Shown: in pieces, positions 22,066-32,839 of the stretch
Layout: each line of letters opens with the position of its first letter
Position numbering within the stretch: position 1 is the first letter of the stretch
NCBI GenBank assembly: GCA_016271365.2
Contig: CM057459.1
Coordinates: 484,419,501 to 484,483,500, forward strand
Reading direction: 5' to 3'
From: Neoceratodus forsteri
Lineage: Eukaryota; Chordata; Ceratodontiformes; Ceratodontidae
Length of the DNA: 64,000 nucleotides
The notes under the pieces: model-generated
Told to the model about the DNA's origin: nothing
Seen by the model: only the letters and a program-made list of their open reading frames with translations
Databases searched by the model: none
Program-made: the position numbers and the translations under genes

Positions 22066-23009
22066 TTTTGGCACTGTACCACTGATGACCAGAGTGTGGA
22101 TAGAGGGAAAAGGTTGGAATAGAAAGAAATTTGAAATGGGTTTTTGAATTAAAGACACTCTCGATGAGACTAAATGAAGATATTCATTTTTATTCTATAT
22201 CTCTGATAGAGGTGGTACAGTACCTTTGGGTCTGATGTTAGAATGAAATTGTCTAGATCTTTGTTCTAATTGAAAGTTTTGAATAGATTATTTGTCCATA
22301 TTTTTTTTGGAATGTATTCGCATAATAATATATGTCAATTAAATGTTTTTTTGTGCAGGAATGGTTGACTTCTGTGGGTTCTTGGAATGTTTTCTCTGGG
22401 AAAATGTTTTCTTTAGCATAATGAATTCAGGAATTAAAATTCTTATATACAGCTCATACAAAAAAAGTTTTTCCCCAGTATTTTAAGAAAAATGTGGGTC
22501 TCTGAAATTAAATAAATTAAAAATAACCAAAGTTTGTAGGACTTGGATTCCTGGACTTGGTGTCTTCTTATAATGTAGTTTTGATAAATGCTTTACTCTA
22601 ACGCTTTTAGATAAGTCTTTTAGGGTTGCCCTAAATATGTTTGTATGTTACTAATTAATCTTCCTGAGGTGTTTACAGATGTCTTCATTTGAACAATGTT
22701 TGGCATCTACTGGGTTTTGTGACATAATTTGGGGGGGGGGGTTGTACCCTTTATCATTGTTTTGTCCATTATGGGTCACTGCAAATCAAATCTGAGCAAA
22801 TTTCCTTTTTTAAAAAAATGAATAAATCCTTCTACTCTTACAAATCAGGTTTAGAGTCACTTGATTCTCTTGAAATTAATAGGTATATATACACAAATAA
22901 CCCTATAAAATTTATCACTCCTGATGAAGTAATTTTGTCATGTTATCTTTCCTACCACCTCAGCACAATTAAGGCTCTTAACAAAACAACTGCTTGATAA
23001 GCTGGCATC
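22066..23009. other. No gene recognised
   Basis: AT-rich spacer, with a G10 run at 22731-22741. Nothing supportable. Confidence 0.4.
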
Positions 23010-24240
23010 TATAGCAGTTTACAATGTGAGTTTTTATAAATGGTGTATTTCAACAATAAATGTATTTGCTGCTTGAAACTTGACCTTGCCTCAGGTTTTG
23101 TACATAATATTGAAGTAAGCCCCTGATGGGGAAGATGATGCCTGGAGTGAAAGTTAAAGTGAAGAAAAGCAATAACTCTTATATTGTTATAATGTAAAAT
23201 TATTATTTTATTTGTTATATTATGTTTTTGTATTGCTTTCTTAACGGCAAGCAGGACATGAGCATAAATGTGACACATGTTAAAGTGACTAGAAGTACAA
23301 GTGACACAAAAACTGAGCTGTTGATTCAGGGCCCTAGATGAGCACTTTGTACAGAAACCATGAAAAAAGCATACATCTTATATGATACACTGTGTAAAGT
23401 AACATTAATATTATTACAGTGGTGTTGGCCAGTATGCAACACAAAACTGCAGCATGTAGAGTCACTGCACTAAACTTGCAATTTCAGTGGCAATTATTAT
23501 TATTTATTTTGTCATGCAGTGTCACATGACACTTTTTTGCATCCTGGCCAGCTCTACTTTAGATTTATTTTATTATTTTAATTTCATCATTGATGTTTTT
23601 TAGCATGGTGTGAGTGTTACATGAGTGTATGTGTAATATGAGTGAAAGTGACAAAGCATACACATGACTTGAGCACTTAGCTGCACTGTGTGATTGTGAT
23701 TGCTGTGTCACAGTTCTACATGAACCCTCAGCACAGAAACCACAATAAAGAAATGTATCCTATAAAAGCTGTGAAAAAACTTTATCATACATATTTTAAA
23801 TGTGTTATAATTTAAAATAAATATGTATTTTATTAATTGTCTTATGAAATTTGACATGAGCATGATCATAATGTGAGTAACATGACCAGCCAAATTTAAC
23901 CTAACAGCAACCCATGCTGTGTCAAAAAAGGCTGATGTAAAAAAAAATGCTTGAAGTATATCTCTTATAAAGTTACTATGAATGACTTGTTGCCTCCTTC
24001 TAGTGAATACAAGAAAGTTAACAAGGTGACCAAACTCTTATCAGTGGAAACCATGAAGAAAAAATGCATCTATTGCATGATTATTTTCATAATATAAAAT
24101 ACATTTGTTGTTTTATTATTTATTTTTATTAATATTAAAAAGGTGAATACAAGAAATTTGTGTATGTGAACAAAGTGACCACCTGCCTGGTAGAAAGTAG
24201 ACTTTATACATAATTTATTTACTTTTCATTTTTATTATTG
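23010..24240. repeat. Degenerate satellite-like repeat, units of several hundred bases
   Basis: The motif cagaaaccat-gaaaaaagc followed by an AT-rich stretch, then gacatgagcat and aagtgac-like words, recurs around 23158, 23351, 23733 and 24047. Examples are agaaaccatgaaaaaagcat, agaaaccacaataaagaaat and gaaaccatgaagaaaaaatg. Spacing is irregular (about 190-380 bases), so this is an old tandem array or a set of dispersed copies. No coding potential. Confidence 0.45.
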
Positions 24241-24600
24241 CAAATATATATTTTTAAACCAAAGGTAACACTGAATGCACAATTAACATAGAAAACTAAG
24301 CTAGAATCAATGTTTTAAGCACAGACCTTCTTCAGGAATTATCTGTAAAGAGGAACTTAAGCAAAGTTAGGGGAGAGTTATGGAGAAAGCAGGAGAATGT
24401 GCACAGTAGTATGTGGAGAAGGAACATGGTGGGTGCATCTTAGAGAAAAGGCAATGATATGCAAGTTAAGAGAGGAAGGGTGTCAATGGGGGAGTGACAT
24501 ACATATAACATACAGCAGGAATCAACTACTGAAGGAGCCCTCAAGTAGGGTCAAATAAATTGGATACAATTGGAAGGCTGGACATTGACATATGTGGAGG
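24240..24600 (-). mobile_element. Penelope-like element 3' tail, minus strand
   Basis: On the minus strand from about 24600 a pyrimidine-rich stretch leads to ttacagataattcctgaaga, aggtctgtgcttaaaac. The plus-strand copy at 27785-27835 has ttatagataattcctgaagg, aaaatcttggcttgaaac in the same context. The pair ctgaaga ... aaac resembles a hammerhead core. Only the tail of this copy is recognisable. Confidence 0.5.
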
Positions 24601-24639
24601 AAGGAGTCAGGAATATCAAGAGAAAATAAAAAGGGTTGT

Positions 24640-26030
24640 GCACACATTTATTTATTTGCTTCAAAATTGGTGACCAGGAAAGGCACACTGAGCCAAGACT
24701 TATTTCCAGGTGTGAGCCAGCAGAAGGGAACAGTGGAGTCAAATACATTGCATGAACACAGTACACAGTTAAAAGGAATTACATAGCATTGACACAGGTC
24801 ACAGTTACAGTAAAGTGGAATAGAGTACATGATTAAAACAGGACTAAGTACAATAAGAGCAAGTAGCCAAAATCAGGCAATTTAGCCACACTTACACTGG
24901 GGTATAAGGTAAATGTAAGGGAGGCAGTCAGTTAGGGGGAAACAGGAGCACTTTTGGGAGAAAAGAAATTCCAACTGCTACCTAAGGGAAACAGGGAAGG
25001 TGGTGAAATAGAGGGAGGATGGCAGTAGGTTCCAGAATGAAGAGAGATGATACAAAAAGGCTAATTGACCAGCAGAGGGGCAAGGATGAGGAATGTCAAA
25101 AGTGCGAGGATCTCTGGAGGAGAGAGAGCAGGAGGCAGAGGTAATGGTGGCAAGGAGTGAGGAGAGGTAAGAGAGGAGTGACCCAAACCAGTATTGGATA
25201 TGAAAGTGGCACAGTGGTTCTGACAATGTACAGGTAGAGGAATAATGGATAAGGAGAAGTAGAATGAGCAATGGTTGGTGCGATAGGGGGAGTTGGCAGC
25301 AAAACAACAGACATTTGGTCAAGGAGGTGGATGAATGGTGCCATAGACCACATCCACATAGTCAAAGACCAGGAGTATAATTTTGGTGATGTGCTCATGG
25401 CATATCTGTGGAGACAGACAATCTGTATTGCACTGTAAGGCACCAAGTTCAGGGCAGAGTTTGACATGGATTGCATCAATGTGGACAGAGAAGTCAAGTC
25501 TGCTAACTAGCCACACACCAAGATATTTTGAATGAATAAACCACTTTAAGAGGGAGGCCATCCAAGGTGGAGAAGATAGACAGAACTGGTAATGTGGCCA
25601 ACTTTTGGCTGCTGCCAAAGGTCATGGACACAGTGTTGTTTTGTGTGTTGACCCAGAGTTGGTTAGACTGAAACCAGTGCAGGACATTGTTGATGTCATG
25701 CTGGAGCAGACCTTCCACAACTGTAGTGGAGGTACTGGAGGTGTAAATGACTGTGCCATCTGCATATATATGGATATGCAAGTTGACACAGGTTGTAGGG
25801 AGGTCATTAAGGAAGATGGAGAACAGGATTGCCCCAGGAGGAAGCCCTGTGAGACCACAGCCTGGATGGGAAGTGGAAGTGACAGTGAACTACCAGTTTG
25901 TGCTGACTATAGTTGGTCAGAAATGTAAGAGTGGAACAAGTCTACAGCAGGTGCTGAAAGACCAGCAGCACTCAGCTTACCCAGGAGGAAAGGGTGGGAC
26001 ACTGAGTCAAAGGCCATGGCCATATAGCCA
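24640..26030 (-). mobile_element. L2-clade LINE A, 5'-truncated
   Basis: Minus strand. The first preserved segment is MAFDSVSHPFLLGKLSAAGL (about 26015-25950), the L2 AFD-N-HxxLLxKL motif, then AVDLFHSYISDQL. After a break comes the palm box as IYADGTVIYTS (25770), YADD changed to YADG. Then WFQSNQLWVNTQNNTVSMTF, YLGVWLVSRLDFSVHIDAIH (25530) and the post-RT region to about 25050. The 3' end near 24640 is cacacctggaaataagtctt, ggctcagtgtgcctttcctg, gtcaccaa and then (aaat)n. The altered palm and stops show it is dead. A Penelope-like element lies at its upstream end. Confidence 0.8.
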
Positions 26031-26034
26031 TATG

Positions 26035-27900
26035 TGTATGCCCACACACACCCTGGATACCTACTGTATGTGTGCAGGCATGCCCACATGACAGCAAATA
26101 TATTAGAGTAGTAAAAAGAATTAGTTCAGTAGTAAGCCAGAAGGTAGCTAAAAAAGAACTTAGTACAAAAGTTTGTGTTTCAAACCAGAAGCTTGTTGAG
26201 AGCCTAAGTGGAGTCTAAGCTTAGTATGTATATTGATTCTTTGGTCAACATTCCAGAAATGCTGCTGAAAGACACAGACACAAAGATCATTGACATATCT
26301 TACTTCCCATTCTTCCTTTCGGTGCACTATAGATATATTCTCCTGAACACTGCCCTGTTGAGAAATCAGTCTCAGTGCTTGACACTGATCTTAAGTAATC
26401 TGTTTATTACAGATCTGCTGACTCACACAGCTTTCTCCTCAACAATTCTATCTGGACTGATTTACCATATCCACAGTTTCTAAGATTTCACATGTTATGC
26501 ACTGAAGACAGAAATTTGGATGTGCAGATTCAAATAATGCATGATGGTTTATTAACAGGGGTTACAGAGAAAGCACGTTGGGCAGCACAATCTCCCTGAG
26601 CACCAATAGGCCATGTATCCAAGTTGTCTAAATCTATGTGTCCTTTTACGTACTGTATACAGTATATCTAAACAACACCCTCACAGGACAGAAAGTCTTA
26701 CACAGCAACATCAACATATTCCAAGACTCTTCATGACCCTATATTTTTACAGGACCATCACAAGGAACTTTCCTATTTTGTTAACTGACCACAGTATTCA
26801 AATTTCCTTTACAGAGCCACCAATTGCTTCATACATCAGACCTCTGAACCTTCTGAATCTCCTGGTACATAGCTGCCTCCACACTATTAACCATTCCATC
26901 CTACCAGCTACTGAAGCTTGTAGTAGAACTGGTTTTACAGCTGCAAATTTGTCTCTAGTTTCAAGAATCCCGCACCTTACAGATTTTCTTCACATCACCA
27001 AAGAGTTCTCATGTGTTTCCCACAATATGATATATTGCATTCTTTGCAGGAAGTGTGCAACTATTTACATAAGGGAGACTGATAGACATCTGACTGATTG
27101 GTTCAGAGGACACTGCTGAGCAGTCCCAATTGGAGGCAATTTATTTACCATATTATCTACAATGACCATAATGTTAATGATCATTCTGTTTGGTCCTTCA
27201 TCAGGGTTGCCTAAAATCTGAACAAATACAAATCACAGCAGCCAAGCTTATTATACACTCTGGGAGCCAGCAGCTCTCTGATTTGAACAACACACATCAT
27301 CTTGTAAGTTCCCTTTCAGACACATTATTGTATACCACAAAGTTCACACATTTTACTCCTCCAATGTATTTGCTTTCTCTGTGAATGGCATGTTTGTTAA
27401 TGTGGGCATGCCTGCACACATTGGTACTCAGGGTACTGTATGTGTTGCTATGCTTATATGGGTATTTGTGCTAAGTATACAGTCCCTTTTTCATTTGCTC
27501 ATGGTTTCTTGTGCTCCTTTCCCCCACACTTGTCACCTTTCTTTCAACCCTCTAACTACTATATACCCAGTTTATTAGGCAATACTTGAGATCACCTCTG
27601 CTGGCTCAGTCATATCCTTTCTTATATATCTCTCTCTCTCCCTTCTCCACTGACCCTGTATGTTTTCCAGATTTAATTCTTAACTTTACAATTACCATTT
27701 TTCTCTATGATCCACCGAACCATTTTCCTTCCTCAGAATACTGTATATATCATAGTTTTTTTTCTATGCCTGTACACTAACTTTGTTTAGCTTTCTCTTT
27801 ATAGATAATTCCTGAAGGAAAATCTTGGCTTGAAACATCAGTTCTAACTCTTTCCCATTTTCAGTGTGCTTTAAATGTTGATCGTTTGTTTTATTTTCAG
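26035..27900 (+). mobile_element. Penelope-like element with GIY-YIG domain
   Basis: The 168-codon frame at 26613-27119 contains FPILLTDHSIQISFTEPPIA, the RT-to-endonuclease linker of Neptune-type Penelope elements. Then SRTGFTAANLSLVSRIPHLT and the GIY-YIG-type module YCILCRKCATIYIRETDRHL ... WFRGHC. In the usual module the motif is C-x2-C-x3-YIGETxRxLxxRFxxH; here IGET has become IRET. Frame breaks follow. A 45-base segment at 26044-26090 is repeated in inverse orientation at about 27398-27445 (around atgtgggcatgcctgcacaca), and the tail at 27785-27835 carries a hammerhead-like core. The RT upstream of 26600 is too decayed to read. Confidence 0.75.
26613..27119 (+). pseudogene. Penelope-like RT-linker and GIY-YIG endonuclease
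   Basis: GIY-YIG nucleases cut the DNA target for this class of retroelement. The cysteine pair CILC-RKC and the ETDR-x-L motif are present with the terminal histidine (GHC). The catalytic-region glycine of YIGET is replaced by arginine, and a stop at 27117 ends the frame before the second half (IGGNLFTI, then HQGCLKSEQIQITAAKLIIH in another frame at 27193). Inactive copy. Confidence 0.75.
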
Positions 27901-29000
27901 GCCACATGCTAATGTAGCACACTGTTTTATAATATATGTTAATATTTTCTATTCAAAAAATTGGAAACTGATTCTGCTGAAGTGCAGGTACTGTAGTTTA
28001 TTGTCACGGCAACAACACTTGGCATCAACATAGAAAATGTAAACCATGAGAAAGTGAAAAAAATTGTTTTTTTCATAACGTATTTTTTGTTATATTAACT
28101 AATACTGTAAATTGATCCATGATTTGAAAATGTGAGTTACCTTAACTAATAGATCATGCATAATATAATCTCACAGAAAGGATTTAGATGAGTGGAGGTG
28201 ACCTTTGTGTTATAGAAATGGGGGTGATGGTGTCTTGACTATTTTTTCTGTTTGAGTAGCTTGTGGATGCTTTTGTTTTCCTTGAGGACATCTTGAACAG
28301 ATTGGGTGTTACCACTGTATTGGTTTCAGTGTCACAATCCAAATTATTTTGGATTATAGCACTATGCTGAGTAGCAGGACCAGATACTTGTTGTTGGGGT
28401 CACACATGTTGACATTTCAGGGGCTGAGGTCTCCAGACTGCATCTGTTGATTCAGTATCATCACCTGTAATCTCCTCTACTGCTTCTTCTTTAAGGATCT
28501 TCTCAAATGTGATCCCCCCTAACCCTTTACATTTTCATCAGCTGCCTTCCCCTTCTAATGTATTGTAAATACCATGGGAGTAGTCTGAGGTGCATCCCTC
28601 CTCCGTCCTTCTCAAGGGTCATAGCCGACAAGCGAGCTGCTATCACTCTGCCTTGTAATGTTTAATGGCAAGTGCTAATAACTGTCACATCTGGTGGTGA
28701 TGATCTCCAGGTTTCCTTCTCTTCATCCCAAAAAGCCCAACTGCCCTGACCATTCCCACCTCTATCCTTTCCTCAAACCCACTTTTTATATACTATCATC
28801 CCTTTATTTAAGTGACATGAGCACTGAGCTACACAACAGGATTATTGCACGTATTGTGGCAGACTTGGCATTCAACTGTGAGGGCTGAAGCTGCTAAACT
28901 CTCCTCTCCTCTCGGTGGATATGTCCACAACCCTGCTAAATGAGAAAGACTGCGATGTTCTATGAGTTGGAACCCAATACTGCAGAGAATGAAATCTCAA
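27901..29000. other. No gene recognised
   Basis: Spacer between the Penelope-like element and the Tx1 L1. On the minus strand around 28500-28200 a Ser/Thr/Asp-rich frame (VEEITGDDTESTDAVWRPQP) stays open in pieces. I do not recognise it. Confidence 0.35.
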
Positions 29001-29129
29001 AAAAGGATACCAAATCATTGCTAAGCTTTGTGATAATAATGCCAAAAAAAGAATTTTAAAAACCTGATGACTTCAGCAAAGTTAAAAACAAATAAGACAA
29101 TGACAATGAGGAAATCTTCATGAATTACC

Positions 29130-30436
29130 AAATAAAAGATGACTTCAATAACTATCGACACCCGAGCACTGTCGACCAGTAAATCTACATACCTGTTCCT
29201 GGTATGTCTTCAACCTGAAAAGGTACCGAATAAAACAGAAGAAACAGACATGTTACAAAAGTCAGGGTCAAAAGCTGTGTACAAATTTATTGGAGAATTC
29301 ATTAGAGAAAAATACAGACAAAAATACAACAAAAAATACTTCTGTAGCAATAGACTCAATAAGTGCAACAAATGGCAATACAAATCACATACCTGAGTGG
29401 ACATTACTACAGGAGCCACAAAGGAGCTCAAGCTAACCCAGAGATTGGGAACCTAGGGATGCACCTGACAAGGAATATAAAATCAAAATGGAGTCGCTAA
29501 TCTACAGGAACAAAATTTTTACCGAAGAATGCAGGAGCATACAGGCCACTGCCATACCAAATGATTTAAGAAGGGAAGAAGCCATGTATGTGGTCAAACA
29601 ATAATTCAGAATGCAAGCACATGAAAGAGCTCATTCCCACCAGCTAGGAGTGGCAGATCAATCAATGGAGACTCTAAAAGGAATAGAGAAGGTTAAGGAC
29701 TTAATACCATCTACAGAGCTTCCTCAGAAAGAAAAAAGTGACCTCAGCATCAGAAAATGAGGGGAGTTTTACAAACAAATACAAGACTCCACTTTCATCT
29801 GAATCAGACTCCCCTACAGAAAGCAATATAGTAAGCCATGTCTTTCTTAAAACTATTTCCTCTGACACAAGTGAAAAAATAAATTATGCACACTCAAAAA
29901 ACACTGCTCCAATATTCTAGAAATACTTAATGAGCAATACATAAATGATGGTGGACAGAAATTACTTAATTTAGCACCAGACAAACAACTACAAAACAAA
30001 TTGTGCCCTAGTTCAAATACTAGTCAGCAGAAGGCGAACAACGAGGAACCACCATATTGGCCAAAAAGCTTGATAAGCCAAGTGAATATTTTAACAAAAA
30101 AGATGGAACAGATAATGGGACAGCAAGAGAAACTGGAAACATACTTTAACATAACCCAACATTTATTTAAGGATCAGGAAGAAATGAAAAAAAGAAATCT
30201 TACAACTACAAAAATGTTTTAAAATTAGTTATGGAAGAAAATAACCCTTTACAGAGACAAGTAAACACTTTAGAAATATCCAATAAAGACCTAAAAGCCA
30301 AACTCCTAGACTTTGAAACCAGAGCTAAGAGGGGAAAATGTCAGAATTTTCAGAGTGCCTGAGAACTGGGATGAATCTAAGTTTTTGCATGAGACATTTA
30401 AACAAATCACTGCTGCATATCTAGACTCTGATCCAA
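29130..30436 (+). pseudogene. Tx1 L1 element B, ORF1 N-terminal part
   Basis: Decayed frames with MYVVKQ..., then YWPKSLISQVNILTKKMEQI followed by MGQQEKLETYFNITQHLFKD (30058-30175), a long helix with heptad-like spacing that would be the ORF1 coiled coil. Then ENVRIFRVPENWDESKFLHE at about 30335, matching the RRM-like start (NLRIxGLPE) of L1 ORF1. The protein would bind the element's RNA as a trimer. The frame is lost around 30222 and the MetaSINE begins at 30437. Confidence 0.65.
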
Positions 30437-30872
30437 GTATTATTTTTTTTAAAATAAATATTTTTTTTATTGACCGGGTAAGTGCACTAGACAAATCCTG
30501 CCTATTTTCAGGCACGACCCAGGGGAGGGGGATACAGATGAATGCCAACTGACCTTGAACCAGATTAAGCTGTTGGTGATATTTTTAGTGAATGAGGGAA
30601 ATTTGGCCAGGACACCAGGGAAATTCCCCTACTCTTTTCGATAAATGCCATGGGATCTTTAACATCCACCTGAACTACCACCAATCTGGCAGATGGGACC
30701 TCGGTTTAATGTCTCATCCGAAAGGAGGCACCTCAGAAGTGCAGCACCCCTCTCATGCTGCACTACAGTGTCAGTACTGGGATATTAATCCAAGTGCCAG
30801 ATGTGGGAACTGAACCTACAGCCCTCTGATCTCCAGGCCTCAGAGGTGAGTGTGCTGCCTACTGAGCTGCTT
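30437..30872 (-). mobile_element. MetaSINE-like SINE with tRNA head, minus strand
   Basis: Minus strand from 30872: agcagctcagtaggcagcac (A box region), gggctgtaggttcagttccc (B box), then the conserved central domain cggatgagacattaaaccga, ggtcccatctgcc ... aaagatcccatggca, tcgaaaagagtaggggaatt and ccctggtgtcctggccaaat. This central block is shared by SINEs found in many animals (HAmo/MetaSINE type as I remember it; the name needs a database check). The 3' tail is ctgggtcgtgcctgaaaata, ggcaggatttgtctagtgca, cttacccggtcaataaa. It interrupts L1 ORF1 between DSDPSII and NRLNSLATK. Confidence 0.8.
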
Positions 30873-31165
30873 ATAAATAGATTGAATTCACTGGCAACTA
30901 AGATCTAAAACAGGCCATACACCACCTAGGCCAACAATTCTGAAATTAGTCAGGTCAAGAGATAAAGACATCCTCATGTTTGCAGTTTACAAAAAGAAAA
31001 AAACTGAGATAATGGGTACTACCATCATTATATTAAATGACCTGCCACTAGAATTAGTCCAAGAGAGGAAGAAATATAATTGTATTAAAATAAAGTTATG
31101 GCAAGACAGTATAAAAGGAACTACGATATTCCCAGCCAAACTAAAAGTGAATGTTGAAGGAACTA
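30873..31165 (+). pseudogene. Tx1 L1 element B, ORF1 C-terminal domain, first part
   Basis: Resumes after the SINE as NRLNSLATK, then RPTILKLVRSRDKDILMFAV (frame joined), and TTIIILNDLPLELVQERKKY at 31020. The strand-helix layout (T-x-I-x-x-x-x-D-L followed by a basic helix) is that of L1/Tx1 ORF1 C-terminal domains. It runs to FPAKLKVNVEGT at 31160 and is then cut by a palindromic MITE. Confidence 0.7.
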
Positions 31166-31171
31166 TTAAAA

Positions 31172-31305
31172 GAATAATGCCTGACAGGGTGGGTGTTATG
31201 CGGGATAACATCCACCTCAGTGGTTGGGCCTGAGGCCACCGGCGGCGTCTAACACCCGAGAAGGAAGTTATCCCAGCATAACTCCCACCCTGGAGGGCAT
31301 TATTC
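31172..31305. mobile_element. Palindromic MITE-like element inside L1 ORF1
   Basis: gaataatgcctgacagggtg followed by ggtgttatgcgggataac (31172-31209) is the imperfect reverse complement of ttatcccagcataactccca followed by ccctggagggcattattc (31268-31305). The GC-rich loop lies between. The flanking word ctatta occurs on both sides and may be the target duplication. It shares the end sequence ggaataatgcc...gggtgtgggttatg with the element at 58043-58232. Confidence 0.75.
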
Positions 31306-31464
31306 CTATTATACAATAGCTTGTTGTTTTATAATAAAATAAATAATTTTAAAGATTGTTTTTGTTAGTGTGTAAACATATTTTTGTTTCTTAAGAGAAA
31401 GAGGAGGTCATCATGGTGGTGGTCATCCATATCATCCAAATGATTAGCTGGGAGGTTATGTCAG
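31306..31464. other. Unassigned piece between MITE and CR1 B
   Basis: AT-rich. attatacaatagcttg at 31309-31324 is inverted at about 33633-33648 (cttgccattgtataat), so a second DNA element bracketing CR1 B is possible. ggttatgtcaggataac at 31454-31470 resembles the MITE arm at 31196-31209. Confidence 0.35.
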
Positions 31465-31581
31465 GATAACATAGAAATATAGAAACATAGAATTTGACGG
31501 CAGATAATGACCGCTTGGTCCACCCAGTCTGCTCATTTCCCTACCTACAGGATAAGCTGCAGATCCTAGTTAACCAGTAGC

Positions 31582-31977
31582 CTACTTCTTCTTACCCCCA
31601 CCCCCCAGAATTGCCTTATGACTGTCCCATGCATGCTTGAATTCCACCACTGATTTTGACTCCACAACCTCCTCCGGAAGGCCATTCCATGCATCCACAA
31701 CCCTCTCTGTGAAAAAATACTTCCTTAAATTACCTCTGAGCCGCCCCCCCTCTATCTTCAAATTGTGCCCTCTTGTTCTTGCACACCTCTTTTTTTGAAA
31801 GATGCTACCCTCTTGGACTTTGTTGATTCCCTTGAGGTACTTGAAAGTTTCTATCATGTCATCCCTCTCCCTCCTTTCCTCGAGGCTGTACATATTAAGC
31901 TCCTTAAGTCTCTCTTCTATATGTCTTCCAGTGCAGACCCTGCACCATTTAGTTGCCCTCCTCTGGACAGCTTCCAT
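31582..31977 (-). pseudogene. CR1 B C-terminal region
   Basis: The 131-codon frame holds EAVQRRATKWCRV, LNMYSLEERRERDDMIETFK, INKVQEGSIFQKKRCARTRG, YFFTERVVDAWNGLPEEVVE and KHAWDSHKAILGGGGKKK. This is the conserved tail of CR1 ORF2 proteins, whose biochemical role is not settled. It is almost the same at protein level as 34525-34797, which marks a recent shared source. Confidence 0.9.
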
Positions 31978-32383
31978 CCTGTCTATGTCCTTGCAGAGAT
32001 TGGGTCTCAGAACTGCACACAGTACTCCAGATGAGGTCTCACCAGCTGTCTGTACAGAGGATAATAACTTCCTGTTTTCTACTGGTGATGCCTCTCCTAT
32101 GCATCCCAGTAACCCCCAGCCCTCCTTGCTGCCCTCTCACATTGCTTGCCCACCTTTAGGTCATCTGATATGACTACCCCCAGGTCCCTTTCCATTTTGT
32201 TGTTGTTAGTATCTCACCCCATTGTGTACTCTTCCCTGGGTTTTTGTTTCCCAGGTGCATTACCTTGCACTTCTTAGCATTGAATCTAAGCTGCCATACA
32301 TTTGACCATTCCTCTAACCTTGCCAAGTCCCTTCTCATCCTTTCCACCCCACCTGTGCATCAACTCTGTTGCAGATCTTAGTG

Positions 32384-32839
32384 TCATCTGCAAAGAGACA
32401 TACTTTCCTTCAGTCCTTCCGAAATGTCACTTACAAAGACATTGAAGAGGACCGGTCCTAATACTGAACCCTGCGGTACCCCACTAGTAACCCTCCTTTC
32501 TTCTGAGTGGACTCCATTTACTATTACTCTCTGTGTCCTATTCTCCAGCCAATTCTTAACCCAGGCTGTCATCTTGGGACCCACTCCCAGGCTGGCTAAC
32601 TTGTATATTAATCTTTTGTGTGGGACTGTGTCAAATGCCTTGATAAAGTCTAGGTAGGCCATGTCCACAGCCCCTCCCTGATCTACTACTTTGGTCACCC
32701 AGTCAAAGAAATCTATCAGATTTGTCTGGCATGACCTTCCCACTGTGAATCCATGCTGACTAGGGTCCTGTGCCCCTCTGGCCTCTAGATACTTGACAAT
32801 TCTTTCCTTCAGAAGTGATTCCATCATTTTCCCTATCAC
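32384..32839 (-). pseudogene. CR1 B reverse transcriptase
   Basis: An uninterrupted 151-codon stretch of the CR1 palm and fingers: [55 protein letters not shown] (first catalytic aspartate), [20 protein letters not shown], and the invariant [10 protein letters not shown] loop. A frameshift after ESMS separates it from LFADDTK. It would polymerise cDNA at the target nick. Sequence is close to the CR1 piece at 34515-34903, so both belong to one subfamily. Confidence 0.9.

Noticed and set aside
28200..28560. Ser/Thr/Asp-rich minus-strand frame as a gene
   Set aside because: Broken by stops, no motif, no splice signals that I could defend.
32384..32657. Plus-strand frames over CR1 B
   Set aside because: Antisense shadows of the CR1 RT on the minus strand.
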